A stretch of 64,000 nt of DNA from Prorocentrum cordatum. Taxonomy: Eukaryota; Sar; Dinophyceae; Prorocentrales; Prorocentraceae. The stretch lies in the NCBI GenBank assembly GCA_963575745.1, contig CAUYUJ010000383.1:50506-114505 (forward strand). Reading direction: 5' to 3'. The notes under the pieces are model-generated. The model was not told the origin of the DNA. It saw only the letters and a list, made by a program, of their open reading frames with translations, and did not search any database. Positions 53,876-64,000 of the stretch are shown here, one piece after another (within the stretch, counting starts at the first letter, position 1; each line of letters begins with the position of its first letter). Made by a program: the position numbers and the translations under genes.

Positions 53876-54035
53876 GGAGAGGTCCTCAGCTTCGCGAGGA
53901 CCGAGGCTGGCTCGTTGGCTCACTTCCTGAAGCTCCAGGCGCCACCCCGCGTAGGGAGCGGGGGCACGAGGGGAGGCAACGGCAGGCGGCCGCGGATGAC
54001 CCGGACCAGCTCGCGCCGTTCTCGGGTTGAGCGTC

Positions 54036-54115
54036 GCTACATGGGGGGCGATACATGAGGGGGACGAGTGCGTTCTACACGGGGGGCGATCTATGAGAGG
54101 GGGCGAACGAGTGCA
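54036..54115. repeat. Two tandem ~40-bp units
   Basis: acatggggggcgatacatga...gacgagtgc is followed by acacggggggcgatctatga...gaacgagtgc. Confidence 0.75.
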
Positions 54116-54867
54116 CCCCTCGGGCCTGAAAGGCCTCCTTTGGGGCTATGTGTGGGCCCTTTAGGGGCCCTTTTGCTGCAGCCCCCGCCTCCCCCCCCCC
54201 TCTCATCGCAGCCCCATTACGCGACGCCCGATCGGTTTCCGAGTGCCTCCGCTGGGCCCTTGGTGCGTCCAAACACGCGTCGGGACGAACCGCTGGGCTC
54301 GAGGAAGTGGTCCAGACCCCCTGGGAGGTCACGCCGCGAACCGAACAGGACGTCGGAGGTGTGGGAAAGCAGGCGAGCAGGAGGACGTGCACGGCAACAT
54401 GGACGAGGCCGTGGAGAGCGGGCGGGGCGCGGGATCCGGTCTTCCCGGGTGCGGCCCGAGCTTTGCGGGCGGCACGGCGCGATCCGGAGCCCCTTCTCCT
54501 CCGCCCCGCCGACGCCGAGGCATCGGCGATGCGGCGCGAGCTTTCGGAGCCACATCACTGCGGGTCTCTATTTGCGAGAAGCCAGCACAGGGGGAGGTGT
54601 TCGGCAGCGCTCGGACGTGGGCGTCCATTCTCGGCGAGGGCCATCGAGGAGCAGCCTGGATCAGATTGCAAAAAGTGAACGCGCGCACGACACCGAAAGA
54701 TGCCTGGGGAACGGACGTCCGAGCGATGGCAAGAGAACGGTGGACGAGGCCGAGAAGGAGGCTCAGCAGCAACAGGATCAGCAGAGGCGGTTGGCATGGA
54801 GCAGGGTCAGCAGCAGGATGGTAGAGGAGGAGAGGGGGGAGGAGGATCGCAGGAAATAGGAGGAACA

Positions 54868-55152
<285 letters not shown>

Positions 55153-55517
55153 CTTGAAAGAGGAGGAAAAGCAGCATGAGGAGTCGGCTTCGTTCGCGGG
55201 TCGGCTTACCTGAGAAAGGCTTCTGGACATTTCTAAGAGCGTCGGGCGTTGAAGGGCAGGGATCGAGTCGGGGGCAATTTGGAGGTTCTTGGAGACCCCT
55301 GGAGGCCTCCGAAGGCCCCCAGAAGTGAGGACAGCACAACCCACCCCCACCCCCACCCAGGATCCCCACTCCCAATTTGGTAATCCAGGGGGTCCTAGCT
55401 GGGGGTGACGGTGGCTATTGGCCCCCAAAACCGCTCCAACCGCTCTCAGAGCGTTCCGCGGAGCTCTGTGAGAAGGCCGCGGCGCCTGAGACATCCGCCA
55501 GTCAGGACCCCGCAACG

Positions 55518-55702
55518 GGTGGGTGTGCCCCAGGAGGGATGTGAGTTCGATCGGTGTTTGCACCGAGCCGCCCAAAACAGATGCCCCCCAGCCGCCGGCA
55601 GTTCCCGATAGTTGCCGACAGGTGGGGCATGCGGGGGGATCTGTTTGCGGCAGTTCGGTGCACCAGCCGAACGAACTCATGCCCCCCCTCAGGGTAACCC
55701 CC
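55518..55702. repeat. Fold-back element with ~90-bp arms
   Basis: The left half (gggtgtgccccaggagg, gtgagttcgatcgg, gcaccgagc, aaacagatgcccccca) pairs in order with the reverse complement of the right half, which ends catgccccccctcagggtaa. The halves meet near 55610. Identity is roughly three in four, so it is an old palindrome. Confidence 0.6.
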
Positions 55703-55877
55703 ATTTTGGTGGATCCTGATCGAGGGCCACCAGATCACAGAGATTCTCGATTCATCCTCAACCTACTCTGTCCTCGTCGTGGCTCCGTCTCACAAAGCGT
55801 GCCAGAAGCGCCCCAAGAAGCCCCGACCCTCGCCCTTCGAGCCCCCCCCGCGGCAATCCGACCCCTGCAGGCGGCGC

Positions 55878-56015
55878 CGCCGTCGTCGTCGCCGCCGCCG
55901 CCGCCGTTGTTGTCGTCGGCGTCGTCGGCGTCGTCGCCGTCGTCGCCGTCGCCGTCGTCGTCGCCGCCGCCGCCGCCGTCGTCGGCGTCGTCGTCGTCGT
56001 CGGCGTCGCCGTCAT
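55878..56015. repeat. (CGT/CGC)n microsatellite
   Basis: cgtcgtcg and cgccgccg triplets, with ggcgtc interruptions. Confidence 0.95.
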
Positions 56016-56212
56016 GATCGTCGTCATTTGGAGGAGGGCCCGTGGGCGCGCGGGCACAGGCCGTCGCCGGGTGTGCCCCTCCGAGTCGAAGGCCCGCGCG
56101 CGCGGGCGCTCGCGCTGCCGCCGCTGGCCAGCGCCGCCCCCACAGGCCGCAGGTTTGCTGTGCACTGCTGCGGCCTCCCTTCTCCCACATCCTTCACAGA
56201 TGGGGGTGGTTC

Positions 56213-56275
56213 CTCCTCGTCCTCCTCCTCCTCCTCCTCCTCCTCCTCCTCCTCCTCCTCCTCCTCATCCATCCC
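56213..56275. repeat. (CTC)n microsatellite
   Basis: About 20 cct/ctc triplets. Confidence 0.95.
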
Positions 56276-56489
56276 TCCTTCCCTCCTCCTCATCCTCGGC
56301 TGCACGGTTGCGCGTGAAAGTCCCAAGCCCATTCCAGGAGCAGAAAGGGACAAGAAGAGAGGGGGGCAGAGGCCAGGACGGTGCCCGAGGACAAGGGAGA
56401 CGAGGGAAGGAGAAGTAGGCACTGGCGAAATTTGAAGGAGAATTCCTCCCCAAGCCGTATGAAGTTCCAACCTATTTTAGCCTCGATCA

Positions 56490-56622
56490 CCAGAAAGCAT
56501 TTCGAGCACCAAGAACAGTCCGAAACTCATGGGTTTTCACGTGTCGGGCCCTGGGAGACACTCGTCCGACACTGTTTCGACACTGTTTCGACATTTTTCG
56601 GGTGCTCGAAATTATTTCTTGG
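56490..56622. repeat. Inverted-repeat element, about 21-bp arms
   Basis: ccagaaagcatttcgagcac at 56490 faces gtgctcgaaattatttcttg at 56602. The interior has a short tandem (actgtttcgac twice at about 56570-56591). Confidence 0.55.
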
Positions 56623-56743
56623 ATGCGGCCCTTGATTACGATGCGGCAACATAACCTAAGCCTCCAAAAGCCTCCTCAGCATGCAGATCCATCGCCGTAG
56701 GAGGAGAAGGTGGGCGAGAGGATTGAACGGAAGGGGTGGCTGA

Positions 56744-56746
<3 letters not shown>

Positions 56747-56791
<45 letters not shown>
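56747..56791. repeat. (CTG)15 microsatellite
   Basis: Fifteen uninterrupted ctg triplets. Confidence 0.95.
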
Positions 56792-56794
<3 letters not shown>

Positions 56795-57440
56795 CAAAGA
56801 CCCAATCTCCTGAATAAGCTATGATCCCCTTCTCTCAACTCCCTGCTGCAGCTCGATACGCGTCGGATCCAGACGCAGAGCGGAGCCCACTGGCCTGCCT
56901 CTTCTCCCCCCTCGCAACACGGCCGTGAACCCAAACGCACCTCCGTCCACTCACGCGGCCCCGAGAGACTCTGGGGAGGGCGAGGGCGAGGAGAAGAGGC
57001 AGAGGAGAACGAGGAGGGGCAGAGGACGAGAAAGGGAGGGGGGAGCATGCCCCGGCGGCGAGCTCCGTCCGTGCCCGTGGACCTTTCCCCTCGCTGGTCC
57101 GCGCTCGGCGGCAGGCCCGGACCTCCGGGCCGGTCCGATCGGTTCGAGGCTTTCGGGCACGCCCTTCCCCTGCTCGGCCCGTCCGACGTCACGAGAGGGG
57201 GGAAAGGAGGAGAGGGTGGGCCGGGGAGGGGGACCGAGTCCGGATCTTCGAGAGCGTCTCTCTATTGCTACTTCTGGCAAGCTCCCTTCCCCTCCGCCGC
57301 CGTGCCCAGCAGCGCCGTGCCGAAAAGGCGCGCCGGGGGATCCTGGCTTGCGTGAAGTTCAGATTTCCGTTCGGGCCTCGCCACGCGCCCCCCCTCCAAA
57401 TAGGGGGGGCCGCATGCAAACCCGACCCCTGCCCCCACGG
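56795..57440. other. GC-rich stretch, no gene recognised
   Basis: Open frames are Pro/Arg/Gly-rich, overlap on both strands and lack recognisable motifs. Confidence 0.3.
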
Positions 57441-57447
57441 TTTCTGA

Positions 57448-57498
57448 GGGGGGAGGGTGGGGTTCACTCCGTGCGGGTAGTGAACCCACCCTCCCCCC
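57448..57498. repeat. GC-rich hairpin
   Basis: ggagggtggggttcac and gtgaacccaccctcc pair around a 12-base loop, with flanking G and C runs extending the stem. Confidence 0.75.
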
Positions 57499-57694
57499 CC
57501 GAGAAGTCGTCGCACGTGCCCCCCCCTTTCGAAACAAAATACTCGGAGAGCCTCGCCGTGCCCGGTTGCCGGGCAGGGCCGCCTGCCCGGGGCCCCCAAG
57601 GCAGGAACGGGACGGTTCGGGGCGAAAGCCCTGCCCGGGGCCCCCCACCTGGGGAGTGGAGGCCAGCCTGGCGCAGGGATGGCTGCGCCCGGGT

Positions 57695-57864
57695 CTCACC
57701 ACCTACCAAACCACCCCAACCCAATCAGAAGGCCGCAACTTGCCCTCCCTTTCCAGTGGAGGGGGGGTCCGGGAACATCGAAGAAACACAGGTGGAGCCC
57801 ATGCCCCCCCCAACCCGAAATTCGGGTCTTCGGGTTGGGTTTGGGTGGTCTGGTAGGTAGTCAG
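57695..57864. repeat. Inverted-repeat element, ~28-bp arms
   Basis: ctcaccacctaccaaaccac at 57695 pairs with gtggtctggtaggtagtcag ending at 57864. A second, inner hairpin is formed by aacccgaa and ttcgggtt (about 57812-57836). Confidence 0.65.
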
Positions 57865-58347
57865 GGTCAGGGGGCAAGACGGCTCGGGACGAGCATCCTG
57901 CCTGGGACCCCCACCAGGGACAGGACCGACGGAAGCCTGGCGCAGGTACACGTGCCAGCAGGTCGAGCGTTCTGGAGCGCTTCCGGAGCTTCCCAGAGCG
58001 CCCTGGAGCGGCCGAGGCGCCCGAGGCAAGCCGCTGGATCCCAGAGATCCCCGATCCGCGGATCCCGGAGATCCCCGATTGGCTGTGCTTCGGAGCTGTG
58101 CGGGCGGGGGTCACCGCAAACGGGGGTCAGCCAGGGCTCCGGATCCTGCAGGACGCTGCGAAGACCCCCTCTGGCTGACCCGGGTTATCGAGCCGCTCGT
58201 GGCCGCGAGGCGGCTGCGCACATTGGCTGGCCTGGGTTTGCGAAGCCCTGCGTTGCAGTTTTTTGTTCCTGCATTGCAGTTGTTTGATTTCTTGCTGACC
58301 CGGGTCTGATTGACCCGGGTTAGCAGATCCCCGAGTGCTGTCTTCCT

Positions 58348-58397
58348 TCTCCTCCTCCTCCTCCTCCTCCTCATCCTCATCCTCATCCTCATCCTCA
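58348..58397. repeat. (CTC)n/(CTCATC)n tract at the LINE 3 5' junction
   Basis: ctcctc units pass into four to five catcct units that abut the LINE. Confidence 0.9.
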
Positions 58398-59411
58398 GTT
58401 CTGTACGAAGCCATGGAATCACTTGGGATGCTTCCCAAGCAATTGGTATGGATTATCATGCCTATGTTGCCAAAGCCTCAGGGAGGCCACCGTCTCATTA
58501 TCTTGTACGCGTCGGCTTACCGCGTTTGGCAAAGGATGAGAAGATGCGAATATGATGAGTTGATGAAGGTGTTGGACAGGAAATACTGGGGCGCTGGCAA
58601 AGGTCGTAGTCCAATCGACAGCGCATGGAAGTTAGCAGCTCGCACAGAAGCCAGTACAGCCTCAGATCGGTTTTCTGTCACGCTCATAGCAGATTATTCG
58701 AGGTATTACGAGAACATCGAGTTGAAGCAGCTGCGGCAGAAGTTCATTCGTTTCGGAGCGGCCACGGCATCAGTCAAGCTCACCTACAACACCTGGCGTG
58801 CGCCAAGACTGATCCGACTGCTGCAGCATCACGGCAATCAACCTGGACATGCAGAGTATGGTATTCCTGCTGGCTGTGGGGTGGCTGACATAGCCATCAA
58901 AGTGCACGCCGTCGAGCAGTACGATTATTATGTGGCGCTCCATCCCTTAGTCGACTTCGCCAGCTATATAGACGACTCGAGCATGGGAGTCGAAAGTGCA
59001 GACAGGTCCTCGGTCATCTCCCTCGCGGTCGAAGCTGGTAAAGGTTTCTTGGAGACGGCCGCTGCACTCGGAGCCACTATCAATGAGAAGTTCGCAGTCC
59101 TCGCCAACGCGAGAGAACTGGCCGAGGAAGTTGCTATCAAGCTCGGTTCTTCGGCAGACAAGGCTGTCACATCGACCACCTATCTTGGCACGGATCAGGC
59201 AGCAGGCAGAGTTCGTGTGGCACCGAGAACCCGAGCGAAGACGTCCAAGCGCAAGGCCAAGCACCGTCTACGACTTCTCAAGCTAAGACGGTACAAGAGG
59301 GCCTTGCCTGAGCTTAAAGAGCAAAGGATTGGCAAAGTTTTTCGCGCTGGCGCCAGGCCAGCGCTAACTTACGGAGTGGAGATATTGGGACTTGCCAACC
59401 CTGAGTTATAG
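58398..59411 (+). pseudogene. LINE 3 reverse transcriptase, 5' truncated
   Basis: In the frame starting in the microsatellite, GMLPKQLVWIIMPMLPKPQG opens the fingers; LYASAYRVWQRMRR follows. Motif A is IADYSRYYENI (Asp codon 58692-58694), motif B YGIPAGCGVADIA, motif C SYIDDSSMGVE (YIDD 58965-58976). Later TTYLGTDQAAGR and YGVEILGL mark the thumb. The TAG at 59409-59411 lies between LANPEL and QLRREYCRQV, and similarity continues through it, so it is a point mutation rather than a true end. Endonuclease and ORF1 are absent because of the truncation. Confidence 0.8.
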
Positions 59412-61469
59412 CAGCTGCGTCGTGAGTACTGCAGGCAGGTCAAACCCTTCCACGGAGGCGTTTCGATCACAGCAAAGCGGGTATTAGACGGCGACCCCGC
59501 ATTGCGTCAGGCTGTGGCACCAGCGTCGCAATGGAGCCGAATGGTTTGGATGGCAGTATCGCAGCCAGACACAGCAGCTGTTTCCTTGCAGGTGCTCAAG
59601 TCATGGTGGGACAAGGCCTTACTCCACCTTGATGCTGCAGCACTGGAATGGAAGCAAACGAGAGGTCCCCTGGTTCGCGCAGCACTGTGTGTACGCAGAG
59701 TTGGTTGGTCAATACAGTCAAGTACAGTTTGGAAAGATCACCGGGGAGCTGACATTCCCCTGGAGCAACTCACGCCAGGCATTCTCGAGGACCTCATGGG
59801 CAAAGCCATGCAGCGTCAACTTGAGATGACCTTGGCCGACAAATGGGGAGCGCCTCCAGGATCTCGTGTTTCGTTTGATTTGATTCGCGCAGCAGTTCGC
59901 CCCACGAGCCGTCGTCTCAATAAGCATCAGAAATTTCTTGTTCGAGCGTCGGCGGTGGAAGGTCATTGGACCAAGGAGCGAGCACGTCTCAGAGGTTACC
60001 AAACTGATGGTCGCTGCAAGTGTGGAGCAGCAGATACGGTTCACCACAGGCTGTTTGTTTGTTCCTTGCCAGAGGTGATTGCAGCCAGAGCCGAATCCGA
60101 GGTGCCAGCAATTTTTATCCAAGCAGGTCTTGATCATCCAGATGAGAGATGTTTCACCCAAGGCTGCTTCATCTACGCGGACAGCGACATCCCAGAGCTC
60201 GATCCAGGTGTTGAGGCGCATTTAGTCACTCCTGAAGGTGAAGATATTGATGCTGAACCTGAACAATTAGCTGAGCAACTTGTACAAGGTGACAGGTTGG
60301 AATTCGCAGTTGATGGATCCTTCAGCAAGCCTTCTCTGGTCACTCTTCAGAGAGCTGGGTGGGCTGTGGTGCTGATGAACCCTACGGCTGACACACCAGT
60401 TGCAGTCATGTACGGCGCGGTCCCGAGAGCCATGCCCCAGTCGTCAGCGATGGCGGAGTTCCTGAGCATGGCGTTCGTTGGGCAGATCGCCGACCGACCG
60501 CCCACGGTATATGCAGACTCCATGGCAGTGGTGAAGGCGGCACTGAAGTCGAAGCAGGAACAATTGCAGGCCAGGTCAATGTACTCGTGCGTGCAGTTCT
60601 TTGGCCACCAGATGCGCGGCTACGACAACATCCAGAGCGTCCGCCACGTCAAGGCCCACAAGTCTGGCGAGCAGTACCAGGCGCTCTCGGACGAGGATAG
60701 GCGCATCACGGACGCCAACGTGGTCGCCGATGCGTTCGCCAAAAAAGCTGCGCTCTTGCACCCATCTGCTTCTCCTGAATTCCTTGTGAGAGTAGAGGAA
60801 GCTTGCGCTCATGCCAATCACTTTGTGAAGTTGCGTGCCCACGTTCTCCCGTGTTTTGAGCTTGCGGAGAGGTTTTCCAGGCTCCCTGTTTTTGAGCGGT
60901 CGAGGCACACTATGAAAGACAACTGGCATGACTGGTGCAGAACCTCTATCGGCACACAGTGTAGGAATTGTCCCAGCGTTTTGGAGCCTGGACGTGACAG
61001 GCCCATGCTGGGCTGCAGAGGGTTGCCCAAGTTTTTGAGAGACTTCAGGCAAAATCCCCTGGGCCACCAGTTGGTTGCTGTTTCCCAGGGGAGCGTGTCC
61101 AGCTGGAGCTGCGCGGGGCCTGCCTGCACAGCTCCAGCTTTTGTCTGTTATTTGTGTGGGGCCTGGGCTCAGCAGCGTCGTAAAGACAAGCTTCGTTCCC
61201 CTTGCGTGAAGCCTACGTCTAAGGGTGAAGAAGTGCTGCGAAATCTCAGGAGGGGCGTCGGTCCGCATAAGAGGCTGGCCAGACGCATCGATTCTGTCGC
61301 GCCCCTTCAGAGAGTCGCCCTCGACAGTGCCCAGCCCTCTTCGAGTTCCACAAGCGTCACTCGATCGAATCCCGATTCTGTCCTGTCCTACGAGGTTCGT
61401 ATGGCAGCATTGCACGCCCGAATCAAGGCAAAGGAGGAGGCTGCCCGAGGCACAGCCCCCTCCCGATAG
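59412..61469 (+). pseudogene. LINE 3 thumb, RNase H domain and terminal zinc knuckle
   Basis: After thumb/connection sequence with CKCGAADTVHHRLFVC (a C-x-C...H...C motif), the RNase H domain carries FAVDGSF (Asp codon 60312-60314), MAEFLSM (Glu 60456-60458), VYADSMAVV (Asp 60516-60518) and, after SVRHVKAHKSGEQY, ITDANVVADAFAKKAA with the last Asp, so the D-E-D-D set is present. The C-terminal part has CRNC and then SCAGPACTAPAFVCYLCGAW, a cysteine-rich knuckle, and a basic tail with LRRGVGPHKRLARR. All RNase H catalytic residues look intact. Known role: remove element RNA from the RNA-DNA hybrid after first-strand synthesis. Confidence 0.8.
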
Positions 61470-61565
61470 AGCAGCGGCCACTCGCAGCTCGTCCAGTTCC
61501 AGGCGGGCGCGCGCGCGCGCCCGTGCTGTCAAGCAGTCATGTGACAAGGTACTCTTGCAGTCATT

Positions 61566-61714
61566 TAGTCATCCTCATCCTCATCCTCGTCCTCATCCTC
61601 ATCCCCCATCCCCCATCCCCCATCCCCCGCCTCCCCCTCCTCCACCTCCTCCTCCTCCTCCTCCTCCTCCTCCTCCTCCTCCTCCTCCTCCTCCTCCTCC
61701 TCCTCCTCCTCCTC
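61566..61714. repeat. (CATCCT)n then (CTC)n at the LINE 3 3' end
   Basis: catcctcatcctcatcctcg, catccccc units and finally about 25 ctc triplets. Confidence 0.95.
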
Positions 61715-61884
61715 CCAATTCCCCGAGCCTCCGATGCCTTCTGAGCCGCCCGCCTCCCGATCCTGGCGCGCGGCGCACCACGCCGTCTGGCAGACGACGC
61801 CCCCCCGCCCACGAGACAGCGTCGTGGGTCCTGGTCTGCTGCTGTTTCTGTCCCGATTGCGTCTTGCCCGGGGGTTCTCGAAGA

Positions 61885-62075
61885 GCAACGGACGCATGGA
61901 GCAGAAACGCTCGCAGTTCTGCGCGGATTTCGCTTGCCGGCGCCGGACCACGCCTGGCGGCGTGTCTGGCGCCGCCCCGGGCGCGCTCCGCGCGCCGGGG
62001 GGAGGGGGGTCCAGCGCCGGCCCCAGGGATCTGTGTGGCCCTCCGACTGCTGCTGCGCGTGGGAGGCGCGTGGAC
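61885..62075. repeat. Family C copy 3, diverged
   Basis: gcagttctgcgcggatttcg (left) and gtccagcgccggccccaggg with atctgtgtggccctccgac (right) match the two arms of the 12.2-kb copy. Confidence 0.45.
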
Positions 62076-62317
62076 CTCCAGCTTGTGCAGCTCGTGTGCC
62101 CTGTCACTGCTGGTAATCGCGGGGTGGATTTCCTGCCCTCCTGGGAAGGGGAGGGGGAGGGGGAGGAGGAGGGGGAGGGAGAAGGGCAGAGGGAGAAGGG
62201 GGGCTCGGCACACCGTGCGGGGAAGGAGGCCTCGGCCCCGAATCGGTCCTCGGGGCAGGCAGTGGGATGTGCTCGGGAGGCTCCCCCGACCACACCCTCC
62301 CTCCCTGCCTCCTCCTC

Positions 62318-62462
62318 CCCCTCCTCCCCTCCGTTCCTCCTCCTGCTCCTCCTCCTCCTCCTCCTCATCCTCCTCCTCCTCATCCTCCTCCTCCTATTTC
62401 TCTTCCTCCTGCTCCTGCTCCTCCTCCTCATCCTCATCCTCGTCCTCATCCTCCTCCTCCCC
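62318..62462. repeat. (CTC)n/(CTCATC)n microsatellite
   Basis: ctc triplets with regular cat and ctg interruptions. Confidence 0.95.
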
Positions 62463-62615
62463 CAGACGCCGATAGGCTTCTGGCTGTCGGAGGTAGGTCC
62501 AATTCGCCGACGAGCTGGCGGGCGTTGCTGCCTGGCGGTCTCGGGACCAAGCTCTGGATGGTGCGAGGCCGCCCGAGATGCACACTTCTGGGCCCCACCG
62601 CGTGTTTGATCGAAG

Positions 62616-62808
62616 ATCAAGCGATCGCAAACATGGATCAAGGGGGCGTGGATTAGCGACGGGTCCCGTGTCCATGGGAAATCGCGGATCTCCGCCGCCG
62701 AACGAGGCGGCACCGGCCGCATTTCGGAGAGAGCACCTCCCCCGATCCATGGATTTGGCGACCGCGTGCCAAATCCATGGATCGCTAATCCATGTTTGCG
62801 CCCCCCGA
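62616..62808. mobile_element. Second copy of the introner-like element
   Basis: Same sequence as 19865-20057 (for example gggggcgtggattagcgacg, gcggcaccggccgcattt, tttggcgaccgcg). Perfect 13-bp inverted ends cgcaaacatggat (62626-62638) and atccatgtttgcg (62788-62800), plus an inner perfect palindrome with 16-bp arms gatccatggatttggc (62744-62759) and its complement (62768-62783). No target-site duplication is obvious. The surrounding sequence is not coding as far as I can tell. Confidence 0.75.
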
Positions 62809-62809
62809 T

Positions 62810-63265
62810 TTTCTTTTCTATCCCGCCCCCCTCATTCCCGAACTCGTCCTCCACAGACACCCGACGCTTCGGTTTCGTTCCGCGCGTGGGTTCCCTGATC
62901 TTTCGGTTCCGTCCCCAGGGCTGGTGCTTCCTCCCATGACGTTTTCTGACGGCCATGAGGCCCGAAGCTAGCCTCTAGGGGCCAAATGTCGCGACAAAGC
63001 GGCCGCCTCGATTTTTGCGAGGCGCCGGATGTCTGCGTCTCCCACCCCCTGGAGAACGAGAAGCTCCCCATCTTTCACTTCCTTCGCCACCCTTCCGGCC
63101 TTCCTTCCCGCTTTATTCCATTCGTTCCCTCCCTCCCTTACATCTTCCTTCAGGTCCCCGAGGACCCGAAGAGTTCTCCAGGCCTCTCGGGACATCTCCA
63201 GAGGTCTCTGGGAAGATTCCTGGAGGATTCTGGAGTCTTAGGGAGTCTCCTTCTAAGCATCATAA
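62810..63265. other. Intergenic stretch, no gene recognised
   Basis: Unique sequence, then a loose ggaggattctgg/tctccagagg repeat at 63160-63250. No gene supported. Confidence 0.4.
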
Positions 63266-63269
63266 TCCT

Positions 63270-64000
63270 CCTCAACTCCTCCTCCACTCCTCATCCTCCT
63301 CCTCCTTCTTCCTCCTCCTCCTCCTCCTCCTCCTCCTCCTCCTCCTCCTCCTCCTCCTCCTCTCCTCCTCCTCCCCCTCCTCCTCCTCCTCTTCCTCCTC
63401 CTCCTACTCCTTCTCATCCTCCTCCTCCGGCTCCTCTTCCTCCTCCTTCTCCTTCTCATCGCCCTCCCCCTCCTCCTCTTCCTCCTCCTCATCTGCATCA
63501 TCATAGTCATCATCATCATCGTCATCATCATCATCATCAGCATCATCATCATCATCATCACCATCATCATCACCATCACCATCACCATCACCATCATCAG
63601 CATCATCATCATCAGCATCAGCATCAGCATCAGCATCATGATCATCATCATCATCATCAGCAGCAGCAGCATCATCATCAGCATCAGCACCATCATCATC
63701 CTCTTCATCGATCCTCCTCCTGCTCCTCCTGCTCCTCCTCCTCCTCCTCATCCTCCTCCCCCTCCTCCGCCTCTTCCTCCTCCTCCTCCGCCTCCAGCTC
63801 CTCTTCCCAAACCTCCTCCTCCTCCGCATCCTTCGCATCCTCCTCATCCTCCGCATTCTCCGCATCCTCATCCCCTTTCTCATTTGCCTCCCCCTCTTCC
63901 TCCTCTTCTTCTTCCTCCTCGGCCTTATCCTCATCATCCTCCTTCTCCTCGATCCTCCTACTCCTGCCTCCTCCTCCTCATCCTCCTGAACTGTTCCTCC
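63270..64000. repeat. (CTC)n, (CAT)n and mixed microsatellite to the right edge
   Basis: 63285-63500 ctc, 63495-63700 cat with cag interruptions, then ctc/cgc/cat mixtures to the end. The array is cut by the window. Confidence 0.95.

Larger units (their letters stand above)
58398..61565 (+). mobile_element. 5'-truncated LINE (LINE 3 of 3) with RT, RNase H and zinc knuckle
   Basis: Coding similarity starts abruptly inside the RT fingers, directly after a ctcatc-rich microsatellite (58348-58397), which is the usual 5' truncation of LINE copies. It continues to a stop at 61467-61469, then about 95 bases of 3' UTR and another catcct tract from 61566. Only one in-frame stop (TAG 59409-59411) interrupts roughly 1,020 codons, so this is a young copy. 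The domain order RT, RNase H, terminal knuckle is that of LINE 1. Confidence 0.85.

Noticed and set aside
60576-61547. A 323-codon minus-strand frame opposite LINE 3 RNase H
   Set aside because: The + strand carries clear RNase H catalytic motifs; the minus frame has no recognisable domain and mirrors the GC-rich coding strand.

Overview
This window looks like nuclear DNA of a dinoflagellate. The evidence is GC-rich sequence, a very low density of recognisable genes, kilobases of (CTC/GAG)n, (ACG)n and other microsatellites, degenerate LINE elements with dinoflagellate-style RT, RNase H and zinc-knuckle tails, and a 22-nt sequence at 14697-14718 that matches the dinoflagellate spliced leader at 21 of 22 positions. 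A Prorocentrum-like genome is my guess only. I see no rRNA, tRNA, CRISPR array or bacterial operon.

Layout. 1-0.7 kb is a degenerate short repeat. 0.8-6.0 kb is a heavily broken LINE (zinc finger/ORF1, endonuclease, RT, RNase H, terminal zinc knuckle) followed by three ~300-bp tandem repeats to about 7 kb. 7-14.6 kb is intergenic repeat: degenerate minisatellites, poly-G, purine microsatellites and small inverted-repeat elements. 14.7-19.7 kb is a near full-length second LINE that carries the spliced-leader relic at its 5' end; it has ORF1, endonuclease and RT but no RNase H that I can see. 20.1-29.9 kb is the only convincing host gene: a voltage-gated cation channel with six transmembrane segments, a classic S4 and a C-terminal EF hand. 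It is split by an ~8.4-kb intron filled with satellites and microsatellites. Its 5' part is also interrupted by a 213-bp inverted-repeat element, bounded by a 20-bp direct repeat, whose ends read as GT...AG (introner-like). 30-58 kb is almost entirely repeats, with two exon-like fragments at 40.9 and 44.8 kb, an AT-richer hypothetical reading frame at 33.6-34.6 kb, and many short inverted-repeat (MITE-like) elements in several families. 58.4-61.6 kb is a 5'-truncated third LINE with nearly intact RT and RNase H. 61.6-64 kb returns to microsatellites and inverted-repeat elements.

How the parts relate. The window appears to be shaped by retroposition (LINE machinery acting on trans-spliced mRNA, with insertions abutting CTC or CATCCT tracts) and by short non-autonomous inverted-repeat elements. 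One 151-bp family is present in five copies; another is a candidate intron generator inside the channel gene. All of this is from reading the sequence; no database search or folding was run.
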